Below, one piece after another: positions 44,628 to 54,925 of a stretch of 64,000 nucleotides of DNA. The notes beneath the pieces were generated by a model. That model did no database searches, had not been told where the DNA came from, and saw only the letters and a list, made by a program, of their open reading frames with translations. Source of the DNA: DATFVJ01 sp963727015 (GTDB taxonomy: Bacteria; Actinomycetota; Actinomycetes; Streptosporangiales; Streptosporangiaceae). Each line of letters begins with the position of its first letter. Positions within the stretch are counted from its first letter, which is position 1. The stretch is taken from positions 186,001 through 250,000 of the forward strand of contig CAVSEV010000007.1 of NCBI GenBank assembly GCA_963727015.1, written 5' to 3'. The position numbers and the translations under genes are program-made.

Positions 44628-45491
44628 TTAGCCGAGCACGTCTGCGAGCAGCGTGATCTGATCGAGCCGCGACGTGGTGGGCACGAAGATCAGCTCGTCA
44701 CAGCCGCTCTGCCGGAAAGCGGCGACGTAGCCATTGATCATCTCCGCGCTCACTGCCGCACCCGCCGCAATCTGGCCGGCAAACTCGCCGAGAAAGCCGT
44801 AGTACCGCATGAGGTATGAGTCCGCGTTCTGCCGCGCGCCGGTCCCGAGCGCGAAGTAGGCGAGCGTGAGCTTTCGCGGCCTGTCAGAGCGGCCCGCGTC
44901 CTGCCACGCCTGGTCGACCGCGGCGGCGGCGCCGGAAAACATCTCGGGCGTCCCGCCGCCCATTATCCAGCCGTCGCCGAAGCGCGCCGCGCGGCGGAAG
45001 GCGGCCTCACTATTGCCGCCCAGGATCAGCGGGGGCCCCCCGGCGCGCGTGGGTTCCGGCCCGATCGCGCCAGCGTCGCCGCGTTCTTCGCCGCTCCAGA
45101 TCCGCTTCATCTCCTCGAGCTGCTCGTCCAGCCGTCGTCCCCGGCCCGCCGTCGTTAGCCCGCTCGCGTTGTAATCGTCGTCGCGCCCGCCGAGGCCGAT
45201 CCCGAACACGAACCGGCCGCCGGAGAGCCGGTCGACCGACGCCGCTTGCTTGGCCAGCATCGCCGCATTCGTGTACAAGGGAGCTAGCAGCACGGAGGTA
45301 GTGAGACGGATCCGCTCCGTGACGGCGGCTGCTGCCGCCAGCGCGATCAGCTCCTCGTAACTCGGATAGACGAGCCGGCCGATGGTGCCCAGGGTGCTGA
45401 AACCCGCCTGCTCGGCACGTACCGCCCAGTCCACCAGCGTCTTGCCCTCGGTGCCGGGGACCGCATTCGGAAGCCCGATTCCGACGTCCAT
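44628..45491 (-). CDS. LLM-class (F420/FMN) flavin oxidoreductase
   Basis: 287 residues, luciferase-like TIM barrel. MDVGIGLPNAVPGTEG start, VDRLSGGRFVFGIGLGGR with the family GRxxxGxGxG motif, GGPPLILGGNSEAAFRRAARFGDGW with the phosphate-binding region, and YYGFLGEFAGQIAAG. Many actinobacterial members use F420. GGAGGAGAG directly precedes the ATG. Substrate unknown. Confidence 0.93.
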   Translation of the reverse strand: MDVGIGLPNAVPGTEGKTLVDWAVRAEQAGFSTLGTIGRLVYPSYEELIALAAAAAVTERIRLTTSVLLAPLYTNAAMLAKQAASVDRLSGGRFVFGIGLGGRDDDYNASGLTTAGRGRRLDEQLEEMKRIWSGEERGDAGAIGPEPTRAGGPPLILGGNSEAAFRRAARFGDGWIMGGGTPEMFSGAAAAVDQAWQDAGRSDRPRKLTLAYFALGTGARQNADSYLMRYYGFLGEFAGQIAAGAAVSAEMINGYVAAFRQSGCDELIFVPTTSRLDQITLLADVLG

Positions 45492-45659
45492 GTCTCTCCT
45501 CCGCGGTGCGCGATTTCTGCCCGGGCAAGTCAATCACGCTGCGTGCGGCATCGCTGCTCCCGGGCCGGCATCGGCCGCCCGCGCGCCGGAGTCTGCCGAC
45601 GAGCCCACCGGCTCCCGGTGGGCGTCCCCCCGCGGTCGGGCCGCCGGGCCACTGCCTGG

Positions 45660-46667
45660 CTACGAGCCGCTTGACGCGTGGCTTTGCGCAGGCTGGGCGA
45701 GCGGGACAAGCTCTCCCGTGCGCAGCAGGCGGCGCCATCGTGCCTGGTCGAACTGCGACGGCTGGGTCTCGGTCAGGAAGGTCTCGACGGTGGCGGCGAA
45801 ACCGGCTGGGTCGTCGTGGTGCGGGAAATGGCCCGCGGTGTGGAAGATTTTCAGCCGGCTGCCTGGCATGGCGGCATGGGCGATGGCGGCGTGCTTGACG
45901 GGAATGACGCGGTCTTGCAACCCCCAGACAATGAGGGTGGGCAGCCCCGCGGCCAGGTAGCAGCGGTCGAGCATGGTGATGACCTGGCCGTTCAGGTCGA
46001 CGCCTGCTCGTACCGTGCGCAGCAGCGCTTGCCGGGCAGTCTTGGTCGTGAGCGACCGGTATCCATCGAGGACGTAGTCGAAATCCGGCCCAAGGCCCAC
46101 GCCACCGAAGCGCCGCAGCATGGGCCCGGCCAGGCGCATCGCCGTGCGCATTGGCGCCGCGGTCAACAGCGGCAGGCCAAATTCCGCGCCTGGACCCGCC
46201 GCCAGCCGCAGCACTGGATGTACCTCCCGGCCGATTCCGCCGCTGCCGACGAGCACGAGGCGCTCACATCGCTCAGGGAACTGGTAGGCGAACTGCATCG
46301 CGATGCCGCCGCCCAGTGAGTGGCCAATCACCGTGACCCTGTCAACGTCGAGAACGCTGAGCAGGTCGCGCATGCCGCAGGCGTAGGCAGCGATCGAATA
46401 GTCCGCGCGCGGCTTGTCCGATTCGCCGTGGCCAAGCAGGTCCGGAGCGATGACCAGGTGCCGGCGGCTGAGCATGGGCAGGACGCTGGACCAGGTCGCC
46501 GACCTGTCACCTAGCCCGTGCACCAGCAGCAGCGGCGGTCCAGCCCCGGCGGAGCGGAACGCGCGCCGGTAACCATGCACGTCACGGAATTGAACCGGCG
46601 GCTCCGCCAGCCGCAGGCAAGCGCGCGCGGATGTTGTATCCGCCGCGGGCGTCGCCTTCTGACGCAT
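45660..46667 (-). CDS. Alpha/beta hydrolase
   Basis: 335 residues. The oxyanion region is LLLVHGLGDRSATW, the nucleophile elbow VIGHSLGGGIAMQ (Ser), the acid VWGLQDRVIP (Asp) and the catalytic base FHTAGHFPHHDDP (His). Mid-size soluble hydrolase resembling esterases and epoxide or lactone hydrolases. The C-terminus has a TETQPSQFDQARWRRLL extension. Stand-alone gene. Confidence 0.92.
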   Translation of the reverse strand: MRQKATPAADTTSARACLRLAEPPVQFRDVHGYRRAFRSAGAGPPLLLVHGLGDRSATWSSVLPMLSRRHLVIAPDLLGHGESDKPRADYSIAAYACGMRDLLSVLDVDRVTVIGHSLGGGIAMQFAYQFPERCERLVLVGSGGIGREVHPVLRLAAGPGAEFGLPLLTAAPMRTAMRLAGPMLRRFGGVGLGPDFDYVLDGYRSLTTKTARQALLRTVRAGVDLNGQVITMLDRCYLAAGLPTLIVWGLQDRVIPVKHAAIAHAAMPGSRLKIFHTAGHFPHHDDPAGFAATVETFLTETQPSQFDQARWRRLLRTGELVPLAQPAQSHASSGS

Positions 46668-46843
46668 GGGTCACCGCCCTCACGGCCCAGCTCGGCGGAC
46701 CGGCCCGCCCGCTCCCGCCTGCAGTCTCCGGCCGTCTCGTTACGGCCGGGCTACCGGGGTGTTAGCAATTGGTGTCCGGTTTACCCGCCGGCGACGCGGC
46801 GGCGGAACACGCCGCCGGGTCGCGCGCGGCTGCCGTCCTGACG

Positions 46844-49372
46844 TCAGGCTATGAGCCAGGTGTCCTTGAAGCCGCCGCCGCCCGAGCAGCTGACGACCGT
46901 GCTTCCGCCCGCCGCCATCCTGGTCAGCGCGAGGGGGACGATCGCAGGCTCGGCGCCAAGGCAGACAAAGGCCCGAAGGCCGACCGCCCGGGGCTCCAGA
47001 CGCCCGCCGGCTATCGTCGGATGGGTCGACGGGGAAACGATCTCCTGGGCGATCCAGCGTGCCGGGTGAGCGAGGATCCGGTCACGGAGGCGCCGCAGTT
47101 CGGCCGAGGTGGCTTCCGGGCCGGTTACCGCTGCCTCGGCGCCATATCCGTCCACGTGCTCGGTGACAAGTTCGGCCAGCCGGTCCAGTACGTGGGCGCG
47201 CTGCCCGGCGTCGCGGCACAGGTACGTCGGCACATTGTCAAGCAGCGATCGTTCGCCAAGGTAGTACTCGGTTAGCCGCCCCGCGTAGGCGTACAGGCTC
47301 TTGCCTTCCGCGACGCCGTTACCCGGTGCGTTCGCCAGGGCGAGGCTGCGCTGGCCGATCGCCTCGAGCAGGCCCGGCCCGAGCGGACGCCCGTCCGCAC
47401 CTGCGGCGCCGAAGAGGTCGTCCTCATCGATCTGGCGATAGAGCGCCCCGACCCGTGTCCGCTGCGGGCCGTCAATCCACACACCGCCGTCCGCCGCGAG
47501 CAGTTCGGCCGGGCGGACGAGGGGAAGCCCCAGCTCCCGTGCCAGCAGCTGGTGCTCGGAGAATGCCGGGTCCGCCGGGCCGGCGGTGACCAGGGCGAGG
47601 GCAGGCGAAGCCGTCACCAGCGCGGACCGCAGCACCCGCACGGCCCGGGCGGGAGCCGGGGCGCGGGAGGCGAGGGCGAGTTCGGGCAGGATCCGGGCGC
47701 CCAGCCAGCGGTTGGCGATGGCGTAGCCGATGCCGGAGGGAACCCGCAGCTTGTCCTGGAGCACCGACCAGCGGCCCGCGCCGTCCCGTACGAGGTCGAT
47801 GCCTGCCACCGCGCACCGCACCGCCGACCTGGCCACCCTGCGCCCGGACAGCCGCAGGCCGGGTGACTCGTCGATCACCCACGCGGGCAGCGCACCGTCG
47901 CGGACGATGGCGCGCTCGCCGTAGGCGTCGTGCAGGAATGCCTCGAAGGCGCGGACCCGCTGTTTAAGCCCGGCCTGCAGCGGATCCCAGTCCTCAGCGG
48001 CGATGACCCGGGGAATGATGTCGAACGGACGGAGCCGGCCGGCTTCCTCGCCCTCGGTGTGGACGGTAATGCCCAGCCGTCGCTGCACGTTGTCGCGCAA
48101 GCGCTCCCGCTCGTGCAGCCCGTCGACGCCGATCCGGTCGAGCGCGGTCATGATCAGCCCATACGGCCCCCGGGCACTGCCATCGAACAACACGGCCTCA
48201 TCGGTGGTGGCGTCGTAGCCGGACAGCATCGCCGAGACCACCTTGCGGGCCGGTCCCGCGCCCGGCATCCACTCCGTGTTGGCGCGGGTCTGTGCCACCA
48301 GCATGTCCACGACCCCACGCAGGCCGTCACCGGCGAATGCCGCTCGCTGCTGCGCCGCCGAGCTGCCCCGGGCCAGTGCCGCCTCCGCCAGTTCCGCGAC
48401 CAGCTCCCAGTCGCCGGTCGTCTCCAGCATCGGCCGCAGCTCAGCGAGCAGGCGTTCGAGGAGGTCACGGGCCGTCACGGGCGCGCCACCTGCCGGATCG
48501 ACGAGTTCACCCTCCAGCCCCGACCGCGCGGCCCGCCATGTCGCCGCCTCCACCAGCTCAGCGCGGGTGGGCATGGGCGGCTTACCCGCGGTCGCGGCGT
48601 CCAATTCCAGCATCACGAGCGCGCGGAAGAGCCCAGCCAGCAAGACCACGTCCTCGACCCGCGGGCAGGCGTCGCATATCCGCAGTTCCACCGTTGGCAG
48701 GTGACTCGAGGGCCGCGCATCGAAGTAGATCATCCCGGCATCGCTGATCACGCCGGACCTGATGAGGTCGGCGACCGTCCGGTCGTAGTCCGCCGCCGAC
48801 TCGAACGCGCCCATCAGGCCCGTGGTCGGCCAGCGCCGCCAGATCAAGGTGCGGTAGCTCGCGTAGCCGGTGTCCGTGCCCAGCCAGAACGGTGAGCTCG
48901 CCGACAGCGCAAGCAGCGCGGGCAGCCAGGGTGCCACCCGGTGGGCGACCGCCACCGCCATGTCGCGATCACTCACGTCGACGTGCACCTGCGCGCCACA
49001 TATCAGCTGCTCGCGGGCCAGCATCTGGTACTCGTCCAGCATGTTCTCGTAACGCGGGTCCGGAGTGACCGTGAGTACGTCCAGGTCAACGACGGGCACG
49101 GTACCTGCCGCCACGATCCCGAGCCCCAGCGGATCCGCCGCCGCGACGACACTCCGGCGCAGCGCCGCGAGATCCTCGGCGAGGTCGATCAGGCGTACGT
49201 AGGGACGGCTGTTGGTCTCCACGACCGACCGCTGCAGCTCGGTGCCGAATCGGTCGGCTGGGAGCTGTTTCAGCAGGCTGCTTGCCTGCGGCAGCAGCTG
49301 GCGCCGGTTGAGATCGACCGTATGGAATTCTTCCTCGACCCCGACGGCCATGGATCCCGGGCGCTCGTCCAC
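46844..49372 (-). CDS. GCS2 carboxylate-amine ligase fused to circularly permuted ATP-grasp
   Basis: 842 residues. Residues 1-370 are a YbdK-type glutamate-cysteine ligase 2 domain (MAVGVEEEFHTVD, TELQRSVVETNSRPY, CGAQVHVDVSDRD, ELRICDACPRVED). From about 390 a circularly permuted type 2 ATP-grasp follows (SGYDATTDEAVLFDGSARGP, IDLVRDGAGRWSVLQDKLRVPSGIGYA, STVVSCSGGGGFKDTW). Both halves make amide bonds at ATP expense, so a small peptide or gamma-glutamyl product is likely. The start is the GTG at 49372 or an ATG 7 codons later. Confidence 0.93.
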   Translation of the reverse strand: MDERPGSMAVGVEEEFHTVDLNRRQLLPQASSLLKQLPADRFGTELQRSVVETNSRPYVRLIDLAEDLAALRRSVVAAADPLGLGIVAAGTVPVVDLDVLTVTPDPRYENMLDEYQMLAREQLICGAQVHVDVSDRDMAVAVAHRVAPWLPALLALSASSPFWLGTDTGYASYRTLIWRRWPTTGLMGAFESAADYDRTVADLIRSGVISDAGMIYFDARPSSHLPTVELRICDACPRVEDVVLLAGLFRALVMLELDAATAGKPPMPTRAELVEAATWRAARSGLEGELVDPAGGAPVTARDLLERLLAELRPMLETTGDWELVAELAEAALARGSSAAQQRAAFAGDGLRGVVDMLVAQTRANTEWMPGAGPARKVVSAMLSGYDATTDEAVLFDGSARGPYGLIMTALDRIGVDGLHERERLRDNVQRRLGITVHTEGEEAGRLRPFDIIPRVIAAEDWDPLQAGLKQRVRAFEAFLHDAYGERAIVRDGALPAWVIDESPGLRLSGRRVARSAVRCAVAGIDLVRDGAGRWSVLQDKLRVPSGIGYAIANRWLGARILPELALASRAPAPARAVRVLRSALVTASPALALVTAGPADPAFSEHQLLARELGLPLVRPAELLAADGGVWIDGPQRTRVGALYRQIDEDDLFGAAGADGRPLGPGLLEAIGQRSLALANAPGNGVAEGKSLYAYAGRLTEYYLGERSLLDNVPTYLCRDAGQRAHVLDRLAELVTEHVDGYGAEAAVTGPEATSAELRRLRDRILAHPARWIAQEIVSPSTHPTIAGGRLEPRAVGLRAFVCLGAEPAIVPLALTRMAAGGSTVVSCSGGGGFKDTWLIA

Positions 49373-49547
49373 CCGGTGAGTTTACGTCCGCTGTGTTACA
49401 TGGAGTTTTCCGATATGTGTGCCCATCCCGTATATATGCCCCGCCTGCCCGGCTGGGTGGTCAGGTCGATTGATCTACCGGGCTGCGCCCTGAGCCCGCG
49501 CGGATGCGCCGCCGCATGCCCGGCGCCTGCGGCCAGGAGGAGGGGGC

Positions 49548-50573
49548 CTACGCTGGCGCGTATCCGGTCACGCCGCCGGCCCGCTCCTTGCGGACCCGGC
49601 CTTGCAGCGCGAGCAGGTCGAGATGGGCCGCGGTCTCCATGACCGCGAGCATCTGGTTGAACGGGTCGAGCTCGTCGAGCCGGCGCTGACGGCGGGTCCA
49701 GGTGAGCGCGCGAGCGGCCTCATAGGCTGTGCCCGCGGAGCGGGCGATCGCCGCGGCGGTCGCGTCCAGGCGCGCATCGTGGTGGGCCAGCAGCTCGTCG
49801 ACCCGGCGGTGCACGCTATCGGTGACTGGCCCGTGCGCCGGCAGCAGCCGCAGGTCGGGCAGCGCGCGCACCAGCCGGAGGGAGTCCAGATAGTCGCGCA
49901 GCGGCAGTGAACCCGGAGCGGCCTCAAATCCGATCGATGGCGTTATGTGGGGCAGCACGTGGTCGCCAGCGAACAGCAATCCTCCTGGTTCGTCGACGAA
50001 AACCACGTGGCCCTGCGTATGTCCGGGGGTGGCGAGCGCACGCAAGGGCCGGTCGGTGAGCGAGACATCGGTGGCCTGGCCGATCCATTCGTCGGGTACC
50101 TCCCACTCGCCGGTGGCGGGGCGATGGTCCCCGAACGCGGCAAGTACCGCGTCCCTCACCGGCCCGGCCCCGCAGTCGGTGAGCTGCTCAAGCTGGCTGG
50201 CCAGCGACCGCCGGTCCGGGTTCATGATCATCCGCAGTGCGGCCGCCTCGCGCTCGCCGAGGTAGATGCGTCCGCCGAACTCGCGGCGTAGCGCCACCGC
50301 CTGCGTGTAGTGGTCACGGTGGACGTGGGTGACCAGGAACCGGCGCACGTCATCCAGGCCGGCCCCGATGCTGCTCAGGGCGTCGAAGAGCTGCTCACGC
50401 GCCTCGGCGAGCGCCCACCCCGAGTCGATAAGGGTGAGGGCATCGCCGTCCTCGAGGGCGTAGACGTTGACCGCGCGCAGGCCGTCGGTAGGCAGCGGCA
50501 GCGGTATGCGATGCACACCCGGGGCCACGGCGTGCGCGCCAGGTTTCGTCCAATCCTGGCCGGAATCGCTCAT
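49548..50573 (-). CDS. MBL-fold metallo-hydrolase
   Basis: 341 residues. Metal ligands: VTHVHRDHYTQAV (HxHxDH), LATPGHTQGHVVF (His), GLLFAGDHVLPHI (Asp) and LLPAHGPVTDS (final His). The C-terminal helical part RRVDELLAHHDARLD resembles the LACTB2-like C-terminal winged-helix segment. Probably a thioester or nucleotide-type hydrolase. GGAGG is 4 bases before the ATG. Confidence 0.93.
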   Translation of the reverse strand: MSDSGQDWTKPGAHAVAPGVHRIPLPLPTDGLRAVNVYALEDGDALTLIDSGWALAEAREQLFDALSSIGAGLDDVRRFLVTHVHRDHYTQAVALRREFGGRIYLGEREAAALRMIMNPDRRSLASQLEQLTDCGAGPVRDAVLAAFGDHRPATGEWEVPDEWIGQATDVSLTDRPLRALATPGHTQGHVVFVDEPGGLLFAGDHVLPHITPSIGFEAAPGSLPLRDYLDSLRLVRALPDLRLLPAHGPVTDSVHRRVDELLAHHDARLDATAAAIARSAGTAYEAARALTWTRRQRRLDELDPFNQMLAVMETAAHLDLLALQGRVRKERAGGVTGYAPA

Positions 50574-50770
50574 GCTGCCTCCGCATTCCCTGCTGAGCTG
50601 CCAGATACCAGAGCTACCAGACGATGGGAGCGCCCGCTGTGGCGGCCCTGCGCGCGGCGGATGTATCCAGCGCAACCGCGCCGCGCGGCACCCGGTGAGG
50701 TGGAATACTTGATGGCGCCGGACGCTTTGCGCACAAGCGCAGCGTGCGGCCATAGGTACCGGAGAGTGAC

Positions 50771-51202
50771 ATGGCAGGGCATCCGACCGACCACGCTGGG
50801 CTTGAGGCGCTGCCGTTCGACGCCTGCCTGCGGCTGCTCGCTTCGGTCCCGCTGGGCCGGGTCGGCTTCCATGCGGATGGCGAGATGGTGATCCTGCCGG
50901 TGAACCATGCCATCGACGGGCAGGACGTGGTCTTCCGAACGGCCCGCGGGTCGAAGCTCACCGCGGCCGAGGAACAAGGTCTGGTGGCGTTCGAGGCCGA
51001 CGACTATGACCAGCGGACCCGGTCCGGGTGGAGCGTCCTGGTGACCGGCCGCGCGGTGGTGGTGTACGAGGAGGCCGAGATCGAGCGGCTCGGCCGGCTC
51101 GGCCTGCACCCGTGGGCCACTGCGGTGGCACGTCCCTACTGGATTCGGATCCGTGCTTCCTCGGTGAGCGGGCGGCGGACACCAGGAACCAGGGACTCCT
51201 AA
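50771..51202 (+). CDS. Pyridoxamine 5'-phosphate oxidase-family protein
   Basis: 143 residues, one split-barrel domain: DACLRLLASVPLGRVGFHADGE, VILPVNHAIDGQDVVFRTARGSKL and a SGWSVLVTGRAVVV strand. This layout belongs to the FMN- or F420-binding pyridox-oxidase-like family common in actinomycetes. GGAGAG precedes the ATG by a few bases. Function not assignable. Confidence 0.9.
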   Translation: MAGHPTDHAGLEALPFDACLRLLASVPLGRVGFHADGEMVILPVNHAIDGQDVVFRTARGSKLTAAEEQGLVAFEADDYDQRTRSGWSVLVTGRAVVVYEEAEIERLGRLGLHPWATAVARPYWIRIRASSVSGRRTPGTRDS

Positions 51203-51254
51203 GGTAGGTGCCGGTAAGGTGCCCGCCTGGGCGCCGGGCAGCCCAACGGGGTGT

Positions 51255-53291
51255 TCAGCCGGTCAGCTTCTGCCACATGAACTCCAGCATGAGCGCCCAC
51301 TTGAGGGCCCGCTGCTCGTTGTCGGCGGCCGCGCCGTGCCCGCCTTCGATGTTCTCGTAGTAGCTGACGTCGTAGCCGTGCTCGCGCAGCCGGGCCGTCA
51401 TCTTGCGGGCGTGCCCGGGGTGCACCCGGTCGTCCCTGGTGGAGGTGATGAGCAGCACGGGCGGATATGGCTGGCCGGCGGACACGTTGTGGTAAGGGGA
51501 AAACGGCCGCAGATAGGTCCACCCGGCCGGCTCGCGCGGGTCGCCGTACTCGGCCATCCAGGACGCCCCGGCCAGCAGTTCGTGGTAGCGCCGCATGTCA
51601 AGCAGCGGTACCTGGATGGCGATCGCGCCGAACAGCTCGGGGTAGCGGGTCAGCATCACCCCCATCAGCAGGCCGCCGTTGCTGCCGCCCTCGATGCCAA
51701 GCCGGCTGGGCGTGGTGATATCCCTGTTCACCAGATCCGTCGCCACGGCGGCGAAATCTTCATACACGCGGTGCCGGTGCTGTTTGGTCGCCGACTGATG
51801 CCAGTCAGGCCCGTACTCGCCACCGCCCCGGAGATTGGCCACCACGTAGGTCCCGCCGCGAGCGAGCCAGCCGCGGCCGACGACGCCGTCGTAGGACGGG
51901 GTGAGCGAGATCTCGAAGCCGCCGTACCCGGTGAGCAGGGTGGGCCCGGAGGCCGGATGGCTTGACCCGACGACGAAATACGGCACCTGGGTACCGTCCG
52001 CGGAGGTGGCGAAGAACTGCCGCACCGACAGGCCCGTTGCGTCGAAGAAGACCGGTGCCTGCTTGAGCGTTTCCGCCCGGCCGCCGATGTGCCCGCGGCG
52101 CAGCGTGTCGGGCTCGGTGAATCCGCTGGATACCAGCATGTACTCGTCGCTGTCGTAGGGATCGGTGTCCACGATGTCGGTGTGGGCGAATTCCGGCACG
52201 CCGGGCAGCGCGTCGCGCCGCCATTCGCCGCCGGCGGGCGTGAGAACCGCAAGCTGGCTGCGCACATCGCTCAGCATGTTCAGGATCAGGTGATTGCGGG
52301 TCCAGGCGTGATAGCTGAGCGAGGTGTGCGCATCGGGCTCGAACAGCACGGTCAGCTCCCGGTCGCCGGCCAGGAAGGCCTCGAACCTGGCGGCCAGCAG
52401 TGCTCCGGCCGGATACGTGGTGCCGCCGGCCGTCCAGGGCGATCGGGTGCGCACCAGCAGCCACTCACGGTGAATATCGACGATGGCGTCCTCGGGCACC
52501 GGTACCCGGACCAGATCGCCGCTGGCGGTGCGCAGTTGCCACTCGCTGCGGTAGAAGTCGATGCTGCGCAGTACGAAGTCGCGCTCGAAGCCCTCGGCCG
52601 GATCGTGGAACGCGGCTACAGAAACGTCCTCCGGCTTGCCCTCGTATACCACCGTCGCCTCGGACAGCGGAGTGCCGCGGCGCCACTCCTTCACCACCCG
52701 CGGGTAGCCGGACGAGGTCAGCGATCCGGGACCGAAATCCGTCCCAAGGTAAATCCGGTCGGCATCGATCCACCCGGCATCGGTCTTGGCCTCAGGTACG
52801 CCGAACCCGCCGGCGACGAAGCGCCGCTCCGCGACGTCGAACTCGCGGACCACTGCCGCGTCCGCGCCGCCGCGGGACAGTTGCACCAGCGCCAGGCGGT
52901 AACCACCGGGCCGCAGCAAGGTCGCGCCCTGCCAGACCCAGCCCTCGCCCTCCTTCTCGGCCAGCGCGTCGACGTCAAGCAGGATCTCCCAGCCGGGCCT
53001 GGCGCCGCGGTACTCCGCCAGCGTCGTGCGCCGCCACAGGCCACGGGGATGGGCCGCGTCCTGCCAGAAGTTGTACAGGTAGCCGCCGCGCCGCCGGACG
53101 AAAGGGATCCGGTCGTCGGCGTCGAGCACCTCGCGGATCTCGGCGCGCAGGTCCTGGAAGCGGATGCCGCCGGTCAGCTTGCCCATGGCCTCGGCGTTGC
53201 GGTGCCGCACCCACGCCAGTGCCGCTGCCCCGGTCACGTCCTCGAGCCACAGGTACGGGTCTTCGTCCGGTGCGTCCTGCGCTTGGGTCAT
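51255..53291 (-). CDS. Prolyl oligopeptidase-family serine peptidase
   Basis: 678 residues from MTQAQDAPDEDPYLWLEDV. The N-terminal two thirds form the beta-propeller. The catalytic domain shows YGGFEISLTPSY, RGGGEYGPDWH, the nucleophile GIEGGSNGGLLMG (Ser), the acid ITSTRDDRVHPGH (Asp) and IEGGHGAAADN (His). It cleaves short peptides after Pro. No signal peptide, so cytoplasmic. Intact full length. Confidence 0.95.
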   Translation of the reverse strand: MTQAQDAPDEDPYLWLEDVTGAAALAWVRHRNAEAMGKLTGGIRFQDLRAEIREVLDADDRIPFVRRRGGYLYNFWQDAAHPRGLWRRTTLAEYRGARPGWEILLDVDALAEKEGEGWVWQGATLLRPGGYRLALVQLSRGGADAAVVREFDVAERRFVAGGFGVPEAKTDAGWIDADRIYLGTDFGPGSLTSSGYPRVVKEWRRGTPLSEATVVYEGKPEDVSVAAFHDPAEGFERDFVLRSIDFYRSEWQLRTASGDLVRVPVPEDAIVDIHREWLLVRTRSPWTAGGTTYPAGALLAARFEAFLAGDRELTVLFEPDAHTSLSYHAWTRNHLILNMLSDVRSQLAVLTPAGGEWRRDALPGVPEFAHTDIVDTDPYDSDEYMLVSSGFTEPDTLRRGHIGGRAETLKQAPVFFDATGLSVRQFFATSADGTQVPYFVVGSSHPASGPTLLTGYGGFEISLTPSYDGVVGRGWLARGGTYVVANLRGGGEYGPDWHQSATKQHRHRVYEDFAAVATDLVNRDITTPSRLGIEGGSNGGLLMGVMLTRYPELFGAIAIQVPLLDMRRYHELLAGASWMAEYGDPREPAGWTYLRPFSPYHNVSAGQPYPPVLLITSTRDDRVHPGHARKMTARLREHGYDVSYYENIEGGHGAAADNEQRALKWALMLEFMWQKLTG

Positions 53292-53362
53292 CCCGCAAGT
53301 TTGCCATCCGGCCCGGTCGAGCGGGCGGGCGCGGCCCTGGCCGCTGGGACCATGACGACTCC

Positions 53363-53416
53363 TAAACGGCTCCGCGCGGTTTTCCATCACCTCAAGTGAC
53401 ACACCCGGAGCCGTTA
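53363..53416. repeat. Imperfect hairpin containing the TAAACGGCTCC/GGAGCCGTTAAG pair
   Basis: TAAACGGCTCC at 53363 and GGAGCCGTTAAG near 53407 are near-complementary around about 34 bases. Member of the TTAACGGCTGC motif group. Confidence 0.55.
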
Positions 53417-53576
53417 AGCAGGCTGCGTGGCGGAACCTGATCGGAACTGGGCTGCTCGATGTCGCATCGATCTGGCAAGCTGGCCTGATGCTGAAGCGAT
53501 TAGAAGCGGCGGCCGCCCGGCGGCGGCTCGGGAAACGTGCGGCGCCGCGGCTGCCCTTCCGCAGCCAGAACTTGCG

Positions 53577-54925
53577 ATGGGCGCCGACCGCCTGCCGGAG
53601 ATCGAGCACATCGTCATTTTGATGATGGAAAACCACTCCTACGACAACTATCTCGGGCTGCTGGCCGGCCGGGGCGACGGCTTACCTCTTGATGGTCACG
53701 GCGTGCCGACGCCGTCGAACACCGCGGCTGATGGCACGGCCGTCCCGATGAGGCATTTCGCGGGCACGAGGCAGCTGAAGCGGAATCCCGACGCAGAGCT
53801 GGAATGCCAGCCACATCCAGTGGGGGGAGGGTTCCTGCGACGGTTTTGTGCGAAGCATCGAGCAGACCCTCCCCGGGCGGGACGGTTCGGTGGCGATGAC
53901 CTACTGGACCGAGGACGATCTGCCCTTCTACTACGGGCTCGCGCGTGTTTTCCCGCTGGCGACGCGATGGTTTTCCTCCTGCCTCGGCCCGACATTCCCG
54001 AACAGGCGATTCCTTATCGCTGGCACCGCGAACGGGCTCATCGACGACCTGCCCTTCGGCATGATCGACTACCCCGCCACGGGCACCATTTTCGACCTCC
54101 TCACGGCGCGCGGCATCACCTGGGCGAATTACCATCACCTGTCGCCCATCCGGATCGGCTGGCGGCGCCTGTCGCACACTTGGGGGCTGAACTTCCTCCG
54201 GGCTCGGCGGCGCCCTATTCGCCGGCATCTTCCCTCAGCTGAGGCCTGCCCTGCAAAGCAAGCTGCAATGCACCGCCGACCTCTACCCGCTGGGGTTCGT
54301 GCGTTCGGTTAACCATCTGCGGTCAATCGACCAGTTCTGGCGCGACGCCAGCACTGGCAACCTCCCGTCGGTCACCATCGTCGACCCGGATTTCGGCAGC
54401 TGCTCTGAGGAGAACCCGCAAGACATCCAGGCTGGCGAGGGTTTCGCGGCCAAGGTCATCAACGCCGTCATGACCGGAAAGGGATGGCCCAAGACCCTGC
54501 TTATCTGGCTGTACGACGAGCACGGCGGTTACTACGACCATGTTCCGCCGCCCGAAGCTCCGCAGCCTGACGACGTGCCAGGCCGGGACCCCATGGAGCG
54601 TTTCCTGCTGCTGCGGCCGCTGCGCCTGCTGAGCGTCGCCAAGGAGATCCAGGCGGCCGATGAAGGCCCGGTGACCTACGAGCGCCTGGGTTTCCGGGTG
54701 CCGGCGGTGATCGTCTCACCGTATGCCAAGCCCGGGTACGTGGCCGAGCAGGTCTACGACCACACCTCGATCCTCAAGCTAATCGAGCGCAAGTGGAACC
54801 TCCCGCCTCTCACCAGGCGCGACGCCGCGGCGATCGACCCGCTCGACGCGGTCGACTTCACGAACCCGCCCCGGTTCCTGACACCTCCGTCCCTGCCAGC
54901 ACCGGCCCGCCCGTGGCGAGGTTGA
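53577..54925 (+). pseudogene. Phospholipase C/phosphoesterase-family protein with two frameshifts
   Basis: A non-haemolytic phospholipase C-like (PF04185) enzyme in three frames. Part one: HIVILMMENHSYDNYLG with the metal-binding Glu-Asn. Part two: DGFVRSIEQTLPGRDG, AMTYWTEDDLPFYYGLAR, FPNRRFLIAGTA. Part three: SVTIVDPDFGSCSEENPQD, LLIWLYDEHGGYYDHVPPP, VIVSPYAKPGYV. Shifts occur in a G-run near 53820-53830 and near 54200-54210. With two repairs the protein is complete at about 450 residues. The start could be GTG 53427 or ATG 53577. Confidence 0.75.
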
